Notes: generated by a model not told the origin, from the sequence alone. A stretch of DNA of 64,000 nucleotides from Chryseobacterium tructae (GCF_030409875.1 NZ_JAUFQR010000001.1:1984001-2048000); one strand, 5' to 3'. Positions 27,701-37,960 are shown, numbered from the stretch's first letter. Made by a program: numbers and translations.

Positions 27701-30684
27701 AAAAAAGGGATGTTAGAATATACTGCAGATATTCCAAAAGATAAAAATGTTACTTCGCTTAATCTTCAATTCCAGATTGTAGCATTTAATGATGTACAGA
27801 CAGAAACGGCTGCATTGAAAATAAAGGATACTGAAAAACCTTTAAAAATAGAGACGGTTACTTTCAGAGATAAACTGGAACCTAATTCAAAAGAAAAATG
27901 GACGGTAAAAGTGACCGGAAATGATAATGAGAAAGTAAATGCAGAGGTGCTGGCCAATATGTATGATATGTCTTTAGACCAATTTGCCGTGAATACCTAC
28001 AATTGGGATAAGCTATATACACCATTTAATATCATTACTTCTTACGATGTCAGAGAATATTTGTTGCAAAAAGATATCAAAACAGACTAAGATATTATAA
28101 TGGAAATTATGTGACAATTCCTGAGTTTAACTGGTTTGATGGTGATATTTCATATGTTTTGGAAGGTAAAGTTGCAGGTATTCAAACTCGAAATGGGGTT
28201 AAAGCTCCAGCTTATGCCCCAGCCCCAGTTTCAGCAGCTCGATTTAAAACTGCCAGAGCCGCGTCTGTCGAAGATAAAATGGAAGCTGCAGGTAATATGG
28301 CTGAAGTTCAGGCTTCGGATGCAGATGGTGTTGTAGAACAGGCTGAATCCAAAGAATCTTTGGATAAAGTCCCTGTACGTCAGAATTTAAATGAAACCGC
28401 ATTCTTCTATCCGGATCTGAAAACCGATGCAGAAGGCAACGTCAACTTTGAATTCACTTCTCCGGAAGCTTTAACGAAGTGGAAACTGATGTTCCTGGCT
28501 CATACCAAAGATGCAAGAACAGCTACCTTAGAGAAAGAAGTGGTAACACAGAAAGAATTCTCTGTGACACCAAACTATCCAAGATTCTTGAGAGAAGGGG
28601 ATGAACTGAACTTACAGTCAAAACTATCCAATCTTACCAATAAGAAAATGAAAGGTTCTGCTGAATTGCAGATTTTAGATGCCTTCACCAATGAAAATAT
28701 CTCTTCAAAATTCGGAATCACTTCAGGAACACAGAATTTTGATTTAAATGAAAACGGAAACGGAGCATTAACCTGGAAGGTAAAAGTTCCCAACAATGTA
28801 TCTTCTATCATTTTAAAAATTGTAGCAAAAGCAGGAGCTTATTCCGATGGAGAACAACAGGCTGTTGCCGTATTGCCAAATAGAATGTTGGTTACTGATG
28901 CTGTACCTGTTTTTGTGAAGGAAGGAGAGACGAAGACTTTCGTACTGGATAACCTTAAAAACAATACCTCTACAACCGCTTCTAATGTTTCCAATACATT
29001 GGAATTGACGACCAATCCGATCTGGGAAATTATGTTTGCGCTTCCAAGTCTGAAAAATGACCAGAACAGCTCAGCGGATGTTGTTTTCAATAAGTGGTTT
29101 GCAGATGTATTGGCTTCTGAGATTTTCAAAGCTAATCCTAAAATGAAAACTGTTTTTGACGAGTATCAGAATAAAGGAATATTAAATTCAAATCTTGAAA
29201 AAAATCAGGAACTGAAGCAGTTGCTATTGGAAGAAACCCCTTGGGTACTGAATAGTAAGAATGAAAATGAACAGATGCAAAAGCTAGCCCTTCTGTTTGA
29301 CACCAATACAATGAGAAATTCAATGAACCAGGATTGGAGTGATTTCAGTAAACTACAAAACCCTGATGGCGGATTCTCATGGTATGCAGGATATCCAAGT
29401 TCTTACAGTACATCATTATATATTCTTAAAAACCTTGGAAAAATGAATCTGTGGTTAAAAGACAATGTAAAAGACTACCAAAGTGCAGGGCAGGATGCTT
29501 TAGTCGCTAAATTGATTCAGTATGTAGATAATGAAATCAGTAAATATGCAGATATTAAAAAAGAAAGCGTTTGGAGCAATTGGGTACTTGATTATCTGGA
29601 TACCAGAAACTATTGGGAAAAACAATATCCGTTAAAAGGGAAAGGAGCCAATTTGAAAACATTGGTAAAACAAAAGGCAAAAACTGCAAAGATCACCGAC
29701 TTCACGTTTTTCGGACTTCACCGCGCGGCTTTATTAATGAATAATTATGGCGTAAAAGAGGTATCTGATAAGCTGATGAATTACCTTAAAGAAACTTCTA
29801 CAGATACTAAAACACAAGGAGTATACTGGAAACAGAACCTAAATGACTGGGGTTGGTTTAGTTCTAAAGTCGTGAATCATGCGGGAGCATTGGAAGCTTT
29901 CAATACCTTGAAATCGAATGATCAACAATTCATTGAAGAGATGAAGATCTGGTTGGTCACTCAAAAAGAAGTAAATTCATGGGGAAGTTCAAGAGGAACT
30001 GCTGAAGTGATCTTTACGATCTTGAATTCAGGAAAATCATGGACAGGTGCAGAAAGTGATAAAGCAACCATCGTTTGGGGCGGAAAAGAAATTGTTCCTC
30101 AGACTCAGGCAACAGGATATGTGAAATCTACTGTAAAAACAGAGGCCATAGATAAGAACTTGGGAACCGTTACGGTTACCAAACCAGGGCCAGGTATTGT
30201 TCAGGGAGGATTATTCTGGCAGTATTATGAGGATCTGGATAAAATCAAATCATCTGAAAATTATATCTCTGTAACCAAAGAATTGTATAAAAAAGTGAAA
30301 ACGGTAAACGGAGAAGAACTTCAGAAAATTTCTGCGGAAACTCCGTTGAAAGTAGGAGATAAGGTAACCGTAAGAATGATCCTGAATACAGACCGTGCCA
30401 TGGAATTTATTCATATTAAAGATATGAGAGCAGCAGGATTCGAACCGATTGACGCACTATCAGGATACCAGTGGAAAAATAATTTAGGATATTATCAATC
30501 TACTAAAGATGCCTCCACAAATTTCTATATTCAATATATGCCAAAAGGTAAATATGTGTTTGAATATGATGTGGTTGCTAATGCATCCGGAAAGTTCTCA
30601 AACGGCATTACCACTATGCAGAACTACTATGCTCCACAGATGAATGCACACACAAAAGGAACCGGTGTTCAGATTTTGGAATGA
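24788..30684 (+). CDS. Alpha-2-macroglobulin family protein (frameshifted)
   Basis: Adding one A to the AAAAA at 28068-28072 joins two long frames into a 1,965-residue protein, normal for Bacteroidetes alpha-2-macroglobulins. The signal peptide ends at PVFAQ. The central macroglobulin domains include TDRAIYRPGQTVYFKVVNTR, and the C-terminal helical toroid includes NPDGGFSWYAGYPSS. Where thioester-bearing relatives have a CxEQ motif, this protein reads LKNDQNSSADVVFNKWF, so the covalent trap appears lost. A short stretch YVLEGKVAGIQTRNG resembles a TonB-receptor plug. It probably acts as a periplasmic or surface protease trap or envelope guard; ecotin follows. The ATG at 24788 directly before the signal peptide is preferred over an earlier start at 24725. 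Confidence 0.9.
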
Positions 30685-30727
30685 TTTTTGGCTATTAGGA
30701 AATACGTAAAATTTAAAACCAAATAAA

Positions 30728-31216
30728 ATGAAATTTTCAAAAACTTTAATTACTGGATTGATATTGATGGCTGGGGTAAGTGCTTTCGCTCAAAAGAAAG
30801 CTGAAAAGTTTGAAAAACTACAGATTGAAATGTTCCCAAAAGCTAAAGAAGGATACAAGCAAGTATATATTCAGCTTCCTGTAGCGAAAAATGAAAGCGA
30901 TTTAAAAGTAGAAGTTTTTGTAGGAGCTGAAAAAATGTTAGACTGCAATAATTACTCTTTAATGGGAGAAATGAAAAGCCAGGATCTTCAGGGATGGGGA
31001 TACAACTATTATGAAGTAGAATCCAAAGGAGAAACAGCAGGAACATTAATGGCTTGTCCGGGACAGAAGATGACCAAAAAGTTTGTGACTCTTAAGCCGG
31101 AAATTGTAAGATATAACAGCAAACTGCCATTGGTATTCTACGTACCAAAAGATATTGAAGTTCGTTACAGAGTGTTAAGACCTGATAACGCAATGAAAAA
31201 AGCAGTTCAAAAGTAA
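30728..31216 (+). CDS. eco: Ecotin, serine protease inhibitor
   Basis: The 162-residue periplasmic protein has a signal peptide ending at SAFAQ. Family hallmarks are YKQVYIQLPVAKNESDLKVE, LDCNNYSLMG, LQGWGYNYYEV, GTLMACPGQK, RYNSKLPLVFYVP and EVRYRVLRP. The two cysteines match the Cys pair that braces the reactive loop in E. coli ecotin. Aligning GTLMACP with the E. coli STMMACP puts Leu at the P1 position, predicting activity against chymotrypsin- or elastase-like enzymes. It starts 43 bases after the alpha-2-macroglobulin gene with no terminator between, so both inhibitors are likely made together. Confidence 0.93.
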   Translation: MKFSKTLITGLILMAGVSAFAQKKAEKFEKLQIEMFPKAKEGYKQVYIQLPVAKNESDLKVEVFVGAEKMLDCNNYSLMGEMKSQDLQGWGYNYYEVESKGETAGTLMACPGQKMTKKFVTLKPEIVRYNSKLPLVFYVPKDIEVRYRVLRPDNAMKKAVQK

Positions 31217-31240
31217 AATTTGCAAGCTTATTATAAACAG

Positions 31241-31270
31241 AAAACTCCTTACAGTAATGTGAGGAGTTTT
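31241..31270. terminator. Bidirectional terminator after ecotin
   Basis: A perfect stem AAAACTCCT/AGGAGTTTT with a 12-base loop lies between the converging ecotin and 31294 genes. Confidence 0.8.
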
Positions 31271-31293
31271 CGCTTTATATAGTTTTCTGAGGA

Positions 31294-32523
31294 TTATGCC
31301 ACCCAATGGTTGGTAATTTCCACATTCCAGCCTTTAGGTGTTTTTTTAATAAGATAAGTAATTCCTGTTGCAATCCCTTCGATCATAAAAATGTAAGTGT
31401 CTTTCTCCTGATCACACGGAAATATTTTGCTGTAGTAAGGATTCAGAATATTCATGTAGCTGAAGTTTCGGTATTCAGCAAACTCTTTTGAAGTCAGGAA
31501 AATGATTTTTTCATCAATAGGTTCTATTCCTTTCAGATTTTCATCATCCGTTACAATGATTTTATAATCTAAAGAGTATACAAAATCTTTCTTTCTTTTG
31601 GGGAGCTCGTCTCTTTGGGCTTTCAGATCCTCTTTAAATGTTGCCAGAGGAATGAAAAATTCTTCATGATAAGGATCATTATCCATTAAAAAATCATAGT
31701 TGCCATATAAAATTCCCTGCAGAAGTTTGGTGAAATCATTTTCATGAGTTTTATATTTAGGATTGCTGTCTTCTGCGTCATCGATACCGTCACCGTCAGT
31801 ATCTTTTAAATAAGGATTAGTGAAAAGTTTTCTGGTTTCTTCAATATCATTGATGCCGTCCCCATCAGAATCTTTTAAGATTTCTGAGAGGTCAAGAGTC
31901 AGCAATGCATTATTCTTTACGAGAATATAGTCAGGCGTATTTCCATACACAGGAAGCTTGGTCATTCGGGTAATGTCTGCTTCAACCTGAATATGGTTTT
32001 GATCTTTCCATAAAGGATATCTTGAATTGGATTTTAAAAAATAAGGATCATTAGCAACCAATCCTGTAAAATAATTTTGCCAGCTTTTTCCATGGTCTTT
32101 GGAAACTCTTACATAATAGTCCTTTGATAGAAAAGAATCTGTGGTATATAGAATAGCGGTTGTCCCGTTAAATTTTTCCTTCTTAATAATAAGTGGGACA
32201 GGAATCTCATCTGTCTTTTTAGAAAACTCTTCCTTCCTGATAGTATACAAGGTATCAATGTCACCCAATGGTAGACTCTTTGTTCGCTGGTAAACAGGAT
32301 CAATAATATTTTTTGATTGAGCGGCTTTCTTTATATATTTTACGGAAGTATATTGAAAAGGAGGAATAAGAACTTGTGCTTCGGTAACCGTCCGAAAAAA
32401 TGTTGACGAGTGTGTAAGGCTGTCTTTTAGTTTTTCAAACTGTGTACACTTACATGCCTTTGCTTTCTGAGAAAATAGCAGGTGGAAAGGAAACAATAAA
32501 AGTGGAGTTAAAAATTTTTTCAA
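31294..32523 (-). CDS. Secreted protein with thrombospondin type-3-like calcium-binding repeats
   Basis: The 409-residue exported protein has a signal peptide ending near LLFSQ followed by a short Cys pair (ACKC). Two Asp-rich repeats around residue 230, DSDGDGINDIEE and DTDGDGIDDAED, are calcium-binding loops of the thrombospondin type-3/EF-hand kind. The flanking regions are not recognised. Cargo domains suggest a cell-surface or periplasmic role, but nothing indicates a specific activity. It is a single-gene unit with its own terminator. Confidence 0.75.
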   Translation of the reverse strand: MKKFLTPLLLFPFHLLFSQKAKACKCTQFEKLKDSLTHSSTFFRTVTEAQVLIPPFQYTSVKYIKKAAQSKNIIDPVYQRTKSLPLGDIDTLYTIRKEEFSKKTDEIPVPLIIKKEKFNGTTAILYTTDSFLSKDYYVRVSKDHGKSWQNYFTGLVANDPYFLKSNSRYPLWKDQNHIQVEADITRMTKLPVYGNTPDYILVKNNALLTLDLSEILKDSDGDGINDIEETRKLFTNPYLKDTDGDGIDDAEDSNPKYKTHENDFTKLLQGILYGNYDFLMDNDPYHEEFFIPLATFKEDLKAQRDELPKRKKDFVYSLDYKIIVTDDENLKGIEPIDEKIIFLTSKEFAEYRNFSYMNILNPYYSKIFPCDQEKDTYIFMIEGIATGITYLIKKTPKGWNVEITNHWVA

Positions 32524-32639
32524 GGTTTTTTAGTTTTTAATTAACATTTAAACGGGTTGGGCAAGACTTTATTTTAAAGTACTTTAAAACTTAAACACTT
32601 TTTAAACTTATTTTAAATTCATGGTTTTGTTAAATTTTC

Positions 32640-32673
32640 TTTGAGTATTTTAACAATTTTTGCATTATATTTG
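32640..32673 (+). promoter_or_regulatory. Predicted promoter of the TolC/HlyD/ABC operon
   Basis: TTTG at 32640 and TATATTTG at 32666 are spaced by 22 bases and match the Bacteroidetes sigma-A consensus TTTG/TAnnTTTG. Transcription would start shortly before the ATG at 32689. Confidence 0.6.
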
Positions 32674-32688
32674 TTATAAACATAAACC

Positions 32689-34107
32689 ATGAAAAACAAT
32701 TTATTGATTTTTACGTTTAGTTTTTTTGCTTTTCCTGCTTTTGGCTGGGCACAGTCTGCGCCGGATTTTAAAGAACTTCTGGATAGTGCAATGGTTCGGG
32801 ACTCGAACCTGAAAATGCAGATTACCCAAAACAAACTTACCGATCTCGACGAGCATAAGCTAAAAGATATCTTTCTTCCTACTTTGGAACTAAGCGGTAA
32901 AGCAGGTTACCTAAACGGAACAGCAAGACTTACGTCCCCCGAAATTAATCTGGCTCCTTTTATCAATATCGCTGAAGGTGCTTTCAATAATAACTTTAAT
33001 GTATCCGGATTTTCAGGAGTAGCCAAGGCAGAAGCTAAGATGCTAGTATATTCCGGTGGAAAGGTGAAATACCTGAAAAAAGCCGTTGAAGAAAAGAAGA
33101 AATCTGAAGATGTCCTGCTGGAAAAATCCAGAGATGAAGTGGTGGCAAGTATTTCAAGAGCTTATGATCAACTGGCACTGATTCATCAGTCTAAAAAGGT
33201 ATTGGATGAAAGTAAAAGAAGACTGGATATCAACAAAAAAACAGCCGATAAAGCATTAGGATACGGTCTGATTACACCTTACGATCACAAAAAAATTGAA
33301 CTGGCTCAGGCTACTTTAAATGCAAAAGTAGTAGAATATGAAGGGAAAAAAGAACTGCTTCTTACTCAGCTTTATATTTTGACGGGAATCAGCAGGGAGC
33401 GTCTGAGAATGATAGACCCCACCTTAACTCCTGTGGAACTTCTTGCCGCAGAAAGAGGAATTGAACAAAGAGCGGAAGTTCGAGCGCTTGAGCATGGGAT
33501 TGCCGCCGCCGATTATAAAATAAAAGCAGAAAGAACCTGGATGATTCCAAAAGTTCAGCTGATGGCCTCTGCATACTATATCGGGCTTTATGGAAATCAC
33601 ATCAAGAGTTCCGAAAATATAGTGCCTGCCGTTCCCATTCTTGGCTATGAAGGTAAGAAACTGGACTGGAGTCCCAATAATGTTAATATTTTTCCTTTAA
33701 TCACAGCCGGAGTTGGATTTAAATGGGAAATCTTTGATGGTAAAGAAGGAAAACATGCCGAAGAAACCGCTAAAGTAGGTAAAGAAGTACTGCAAAATCA
33801 AAAAGAAGATGCATTGAAGAAATTATCATTGAATTTGGCTAATAATCAAACCAATTATGATATTGCAACGGCTCAGATCACTTTAAAAGCGAAAGAAAAA
33901 GAATTGGCTAAAAGTGCACTGGTACAGGCTGAAAAAGAATTCAGATATGGAATGAGCAAATCATCCCAACTTATTGATGCCGAAAATGATCTCGAAGCCT
34001 CAGAACTGGAATACCAGAATGCGATCTTCAACCAAAGAAGAGCAGGAATAGAACTGATGAGGGCTACTCAGGAATTGGATATTACCAAATTTTATTTAAT
34101 CCCATAA
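32689..34107 (+). CDS. TolC-family outer-membrane efflux protein
   Basis: The 472-residue protein has a signal peptide ending at GWAQS and the paired helical repeats of outer-membrane efflux proteins. Examples are EVVASISRAYDQLALIHQSK with AEKEFRYGMSKSSQLIDAEN near the C-terminus. It would form the trimeric channel across the outer membrane for the adaptor and permease encoded next in the operon. Length and architecture are normal. Confidence 0.92.
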   Translation: MKNNLLIFTFSFFAFPAFGWAQSAPDFKELLDSAMVRDSNLKMQITQNKLTDLDEHKLKDIFLPTLELSGKAGYLNGTARLTSPEINLAPFINIAEGAFNNNFNVSGFSGVAKAEAKMLVYSGGKVKYLKKAVEEKKKSEDVLLEKSRDEVVASISRAYDQLALIHQSKKVLDESKRRLDINKKTADKALGYGLITPYDHKKIELAQATLNAKVVEYEGKKELLLTQLYILTGISRERLRMIDPTLTPVELLAAERGIEQRAEVRALEHGIAAADYKIKAERTWMIPKVQLMASAYYIGLYGNHIKSSENIVPAVPILGYEGKKLDWSPNNVNIFPLITAGVGFKWEIFDGKEGKHAEETAKVGKEVLQNQKEDALKKLSLNLANNQTNYDIATAQITLKAKEKELAKSALVQAEKEFRYGMSKSSQLIDAENDLEASELEYQNAIFNQRRAGIELMRATQELDITKFYLIP

Positions 34108-34115
34108 AAATTAAA

Positions 34116-35075
34116 ATGATGCATAAAAATATAGCTATACTCTTTGTTTCTCTGTTTTTACTGGGAAGTTGTGACAAGAAAAATGAAAAGATTAAAGAAC
34201 CTGAAGGAAAAACGAAAAAGGATGTCATCTCTTTTGCTCCAAAAGTAACCGGAAGGATTTTAAAAATATATGTTTCTGAAGGACAAACTGTAAAAAAGGG
34301 AGATACCCTGGCGCAGCTTGATGTACCGGAAGTGTCAGCAAAAATAGCTCAGGCTCAAGGGGCTGTGAGTGCTGCTGCAGCTCAGGAACAAATGGCAAAG
34401 AACGGTGCTACACCGGATCAGTTAAGACAGCTTCAGGCCAAATATAAAGGACTGAAAGAACAATATGATTTTGCTCAGAAATCTTATAAAAGAGCCAATA
34501 ATATGTTCCGTGACAGTCTGATGTCCCCACAAGCACATGATGAGATCTATGCTAAACTTCAGGGCGCAAAAGCTCAATACGATGCTGTAGTTGCAGAGCT
34601 GGATGATGTGAACAGAGGAACCCGTTTCGAAAAAGTAGAAATGGCCGCTGGGCAAGCCTCTCAGGCAAAAGGAGCGCTACAGGAAGCCAATGTGGCGTAC
34701 TCCGAAAGATATATCATCGCCACCAATGATATGGAAATTGAAACCATCAGCTTAAATCCAGGAGAATTGGCAACCGCTGGTTTTGCTTTGTTCAATGGAT
34801 ATATTCCTGAAAGCACCTATTTCAGATTTACCGTTCCTGAAAGTGCTATTTCAAAATACAAAAAAGGACAGAATGTGAATATGCAGGTAGTGTATAATAA
34901 AGAAAATCTGGAAGGATCTGTTGTTTATATCAAGCAGCTCACAAGATATGCAGATATTACTACTGCTTACCCAGATTATCAGCTGCAGGATGCTGTTTAT
35001 GAAATCAAGGTAAAACCTGCTGATATGAATAAGGCAAAAAGTCTTTTGGTGAATGCCAATGTTATCCTGAAATAA
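34116..35075 (+). CDS. HlyD-family periplasmic adaptor lipoprotein
   Basis: The 319-residue membrane-fusion protein has a lipobox at LFLLGSC. It contains a biotinyl/lipoyl-like half-motif (GRILKIYVSEGQTVKKGDTL, then LAQLDVPE), a central coiled-coil hairpin rich in Ala and Gln, and a beta-barrel C-terminus. It connects the inner-membrane permease with the TolC partner upstream, eight bases away. Confidence 0.9.
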   Translation: MMHKNIAILFVSLFLLGSCDKKNEKIKEPEGKTKKDVISFAPKVTGRILKIYVSEGQTVKKGDTLAQLDVPEVSAKIAQAQGAVSAAAAQEQMAKNGATPDQLRQLQAKYKGLKEQYDFAQKSYKRANNMFRDSLMSPQAHDEIYAKLQGAKAQYDAVVAELDDVNRGTRFEKVEMAAGQASQAKGALQEANVAYSERYIIATNDMEIETISLNPGELATAGFALFNGYIPESTYFRFTVPESAISKYKKGQNVNMQVVYNKENLEGSVVYIKQLTRYADITTAYPDYQLQDAVYEIKVKPADMNKAKSLLVNANVILK

Positions 35076-35142
35076 TATGAAACGAAACAGAAGGTGCTTT
35101 TTACATGCGCCATCTGGTTATTTAAAACATTAAAATATACAG

Positions 35143-36351
35143 ATGAAAGAATTTTTCCGTCTTTTAAAACGTGAGTTCAAACTTTTTATCGGCAATTCTA
35201 CCTTAAGGACGGTGTTCTTTTTGGCACCAGTTTTTTATGCTACCTTGCTGGGGTTTGTCTACCAAAGCGGAAAAGTTGAAAATACACCTGTATTGGTGAT
35301 TGACAGAGATAATACTCCATTATCCAGTCAGTTGACTGAAATGCTGGATGATAATAAAAGCATCAAAGTAATACGATATCTGCAGGAACCTTTGAGCATA
35401 AAAGATGAGGTAATCCGTCATGAGGCGGCCGCAGTTGTTATTATTCCATCCCGTTTTGAAGGAGATATGCTTCAGAAAAAATATCCTGAACTGAATGTGT
35501 ATGTGAATACAGGAAACGTTTTGACAGCCAACTTTGCGTCCAAAGCACTTCAGTTGACCATTGGTACTTTCTCTGCCGGAGCATCCATCAAAGCTCTACA
35601 AAAAGCAGGAATGCCCGCTGCAAAAGCTGTTACACAATATGAGCCCTTCAAAACCAACTATATAACCCTTTTCAATACGACCAGTAATTATCTTATCTTT
35701 ATGTGGCCTGCCATGTTGGCGGTGGTATTACAACAGGTAATTTTATTGGCAATGGCTGTAAGTTTTGCTGCAGAATTTCAAGGTGGCTCTTTCGTAAAAG
35801 AATATGGGAAAATGAAAAAATGGGCATTTCCTACGATGTTGATTAAGGTTATTCCTATTTGGGTATTTTCCATTCTTATCGTAAGTATCTATTATTTGAT
35901 GCACATGATTTTCAAAGTGCCAATGCCGGAAGGGATATTTAATTTTATACTTCTTACAGCTGTTTTTGTAGGTTCGGTTTCATTCCTTGGTGTATTTATC
36001 AGTATATTGATCCCGGATGCTTTAAAGGCAACACAAATCCTTATGGTTATTGCTTCACCCGCTTTTATCATCAGTGGTTTTACATGGCCTTTAAATGCAA
36101 TGCCTGCATTTGTACAGTTTATTGCGAACATCATCCCTTTGACTCCTTTTTTACAGGCCTTTAAAATTCTTTTGATTCAAAAAGGATCTGTAGAACTTAC
36201 TTTCCCTTATCTGGAGCACTTAAGTATTCTTTTAGTTGTGTATGCTATTATAGGATGGATTGCTTTAAAAATTAAGCTTTGGTTTATTTTCAAAAAAGCA
36301 GCTCCACAGGAAATTGAAGGAGAAGGAGTTTCAGAAGAAGACAATCAATAA
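35143..36351 (+). CDS. ABC-2 type transporter permease
   Basis: The 402-residue protein starts with an N-terminal membrane anchor, then a large periplasmic domain (residues about 45-185). A bundle of five membrane helices in the C-terminal half completes the YhhJ/YbhS ABC-2 layout. Such permeases often occur as a pair and need an ATPase subunit. Neither a second permease nor an ATPase is encoded here, so the ATP-binding partner must be elsewhere or the system works differently. The substrate is unknown. Confidence 0.88.
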   Translation: MKEFFRLLKREFKLFIGNSTLRTVFFLAPVFYATLLGFVYQSGKVENTPVLVIDRDNTPLSSQLTEMLDDNKSIKVIRYLQEPLSIKDEVIRHEAAAVVIIPSRFEGDMLQKKYPELNVYVNTGNVLTANFASKALQLTIGTFSAGASIKALQKAGMPAAKAVTQYEPFKTNYITLFNTTSNYLIFMWPAMLAVVLQQVILLAMAVSFAAEFQGGSFVKEYGKMKKWAFPTMLIKVIPIWVFSILIVSIYYLMHMIFKVPMPEGIFNFILLTAVFVGSVSFLGVFISILIPDALKATQILMVIASPAFIISGFTWPLNAMPAFVQFIANIIPLTPFLQAFKILLIQKGSVELTFPYLEHLSILLVVYAIIGWIALKIKLWFIFKKAAPQEIEGEGVSEEDNQ

Positions 36352-36531
36352 TTGTTTTTACCATAATAAGTGTAGAATTATTGTTTCTTTTTAAAAGTAA
36401 ATAACTCTTGCTTTGTATCAGACTTAATACTCTGAAACCCTTACATTCTCAAACCCTCAAACTCATCAACACGTATTTCACAACTTACAACAAAAAATTC
36501 TATCACTGTAAAAATCAAACAAAAAAACTGA

Positions 36532-36539
36532 TATATTTG
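36532..36539 (+). promoter_or_regulatory. Predicted -7 box upstream of the DUF1569 gene
   Basis: TATATTTG matches the Bacteroidetes -7 consensus and lies 23 bases before the start codon. No clear -33 TTG is seen at the usual spacing. Confidence 0.4.
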
Positions 36540-36562
36540 TCTGTAGTAAAAACAGATCGTAT

Positions 36563-37018
36563 ATGGAAAATGTATTTGACGTAAAAGACGCTCAAAACTA
36601 TATTGATAGGATAAACAAGCTGGTGGAAGATACACATGGATTATGGGGAAAAATGACGGTAGATCAGATGTTGGCTCACTGTAGTGTAACGTATGAAATG
36701 GTGTACGAACCGGAAAAACATAAAAAACCTGGATCTATTGCCAAGTTTATTTTGAAGACTTTTGTAAAACCTAAAGTAGTAGGAGCAAAGGCATATCCGA
36801 GAGACTCCCCGACGGCACCTCAATTCCTGATAACAGGCCGAAAAAACTTCGATGAGGAAAAAGTAAGATTGATTGGTTTTATTCAAAAAACACAACAATT
36901 GGGGGCAGATGCATTTGATGGTAAAGAATCTTTTTCTTTTGGAAAACTAACGGCACAAGAGTGGAATAATATGTTTGCAAAACATCTGAATCATCACCTC
37001 TCTCAATTTGGCGTTTAA
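36563..37018 (+). CDS. DUF1569 (DinB-like fold) protein
   Basis: The 151-residue cytoplasmic protein has MTVDQMLAHCSVTYEMVYEP and the closing KHLNHHLSQFGV, the His-bearing motifs of the DUF1569 branch of the DinB/YfiT four-helix superfamily. Members probably bind a metal through the conserved His residues and may act as thiol-dependent transferases, but no substrate is known. The next gene is 12 bases downstream. Confidence 0.83.
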   Translation: MENVFDVKDAQNYIDRINKLVEDTHGLWGKMTVDQMLAHCSVTYEMVYEPEKHKKPGSIAKFILKTFVKPKVVGAKAYPRDSPTAPQFLITGRKNFDEEKVRLIGFIQKTQQLGADAFDGKESFSFGKLTAQEWNNMFAKHLNHHLSQFGV

Positions 37019-37030
37019 AAAATCACTTCT

Positions 37031-37501
37031 ATGAAAAAACTTTTATTGCTCTTCATTCTGGCTGCCAATTTTGTTTTGGGGCAGATGCCGGATATTTCAA
37101 ACACTTGGCTCAATAACAGTAAACCTTATACTGGAACTATTGGGAATAAGGGACAGGAACTGAAGCTTAAAATCAATATCTCTGAACAGAATAAAAAGAA
37201 TGATCAGGAATATTTTGTTTCAGGATATTCTCTTGTAGATACCAATTATGCCAAACTTGAAGGTAAAATTACTGTTCTAAAATATAAGGATGCCAAAAAG
37301 CAAGGAACTATATTTGGTGAATATGAACTGGCAGAAGAGAATAAAGGTAAACATTCGGGAATCTTCAAAGGACGTTTCGTTTATAATTTTAAATGGAATA
37401 GAAAAACTGAAAAAATTGAAGGACAATATATAGAGTTAATTGGTGACTGGAAAAGCTATGATGGAACTCTTGAGTTGAAAACGCGTTTGAAAAATCAGTA
37501 A
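37031..37501 (+). CDS. Small secreted protein, unrecognised
   Basis: This 156-residue protein has a clear signal peptide (ending NFVLGQ) and a beta-rich, Lys-rich mature part with repeated GTI/GEY strands (GTIGNKGQELKLKI, KQGTIFGEYELAEENKGK). It has no cysteine or catalytic motif that I recognise. It follows the DUF1569 gene closely and may share its transcript. Confidence 0.65.
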   Translation: MKKLLLLFILAANFVLGQMPDISNTWLNNSKPYTGTIGNKGQELKLKINISEQNKKNDQEYFVSGYSLVDTNYAKLEGKITVLKYKDAKKQGTIFGEYELAEENKGKHSGIFKGRFVYNFKWNRKTEKIEGQYIELIGDWKSYDGTLELKTRLKNQ

Positions 37502-37588
37502 TACTTTAAAAACATTCCATCTTTTAAATGATCATTTGATTATTAAATATAATAATTTCTAAAAAGGCTTAGCCCTCAATCTTAAAAT

Positions 37589-37960
37589 ATGAAACTAGGA
37601 GCATTTTCAATCAGTCTAAGTGTAAAGGATCTTCAAAAATCAAAAGACTTTTACGAAAAACTGGGATTTACAACCATGGCCGGAGGTACGGAACAAAATT
37701 ATCTGATCATGAAAAACGGATCTACTTTAATAGGCTTGTTTCAGGCAATGTTTGATGGCAATATGCTCACTTTTAATCCAGGTTGGGATCAGAATGCCCA
37801 GAATCTTGAGTCTTTTGATGATGTACGTGAAATTCAAAAGCGCTTAAAAGAAGGCGGAATAGAAATTGATAAAGAAGCTGATGAAAATACCTCAGGGCCA
37901 GAGCATATTTACCTGAAAGATCCGGATGGAAACATGATTCTGATCGATCAGCATAGATAG
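37589..37960 (+). CDS. VOC (glyoxalase/bleomycin-resistance) family protein
   Basis: The 123-residue protein has a double betaalphabetabetabeta unit: SISLSVKDLQKSKDFYEKLGF at the N-terminal half and GPEHIYLKDPDGNMILIDQH at the C-terminus. That is diagnostic of the vicinal-oxygen-chelate fold. Ligand residues for a metal are plausible (His and Glu in the second half), but no enzyme activity can be assigned. Confidence 0.87.
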   Translation: MKLGAFSISLSVKDLQKSKDFYEKLGFTTMAGGTEQNYLIMKNGSTLIGLFQAMFDGNMLTFNPGWDQNAQNLESFDDVREIQKRLKEGGIEIDKEADENTSGPEHIYLKDPDGNMILIDQHR

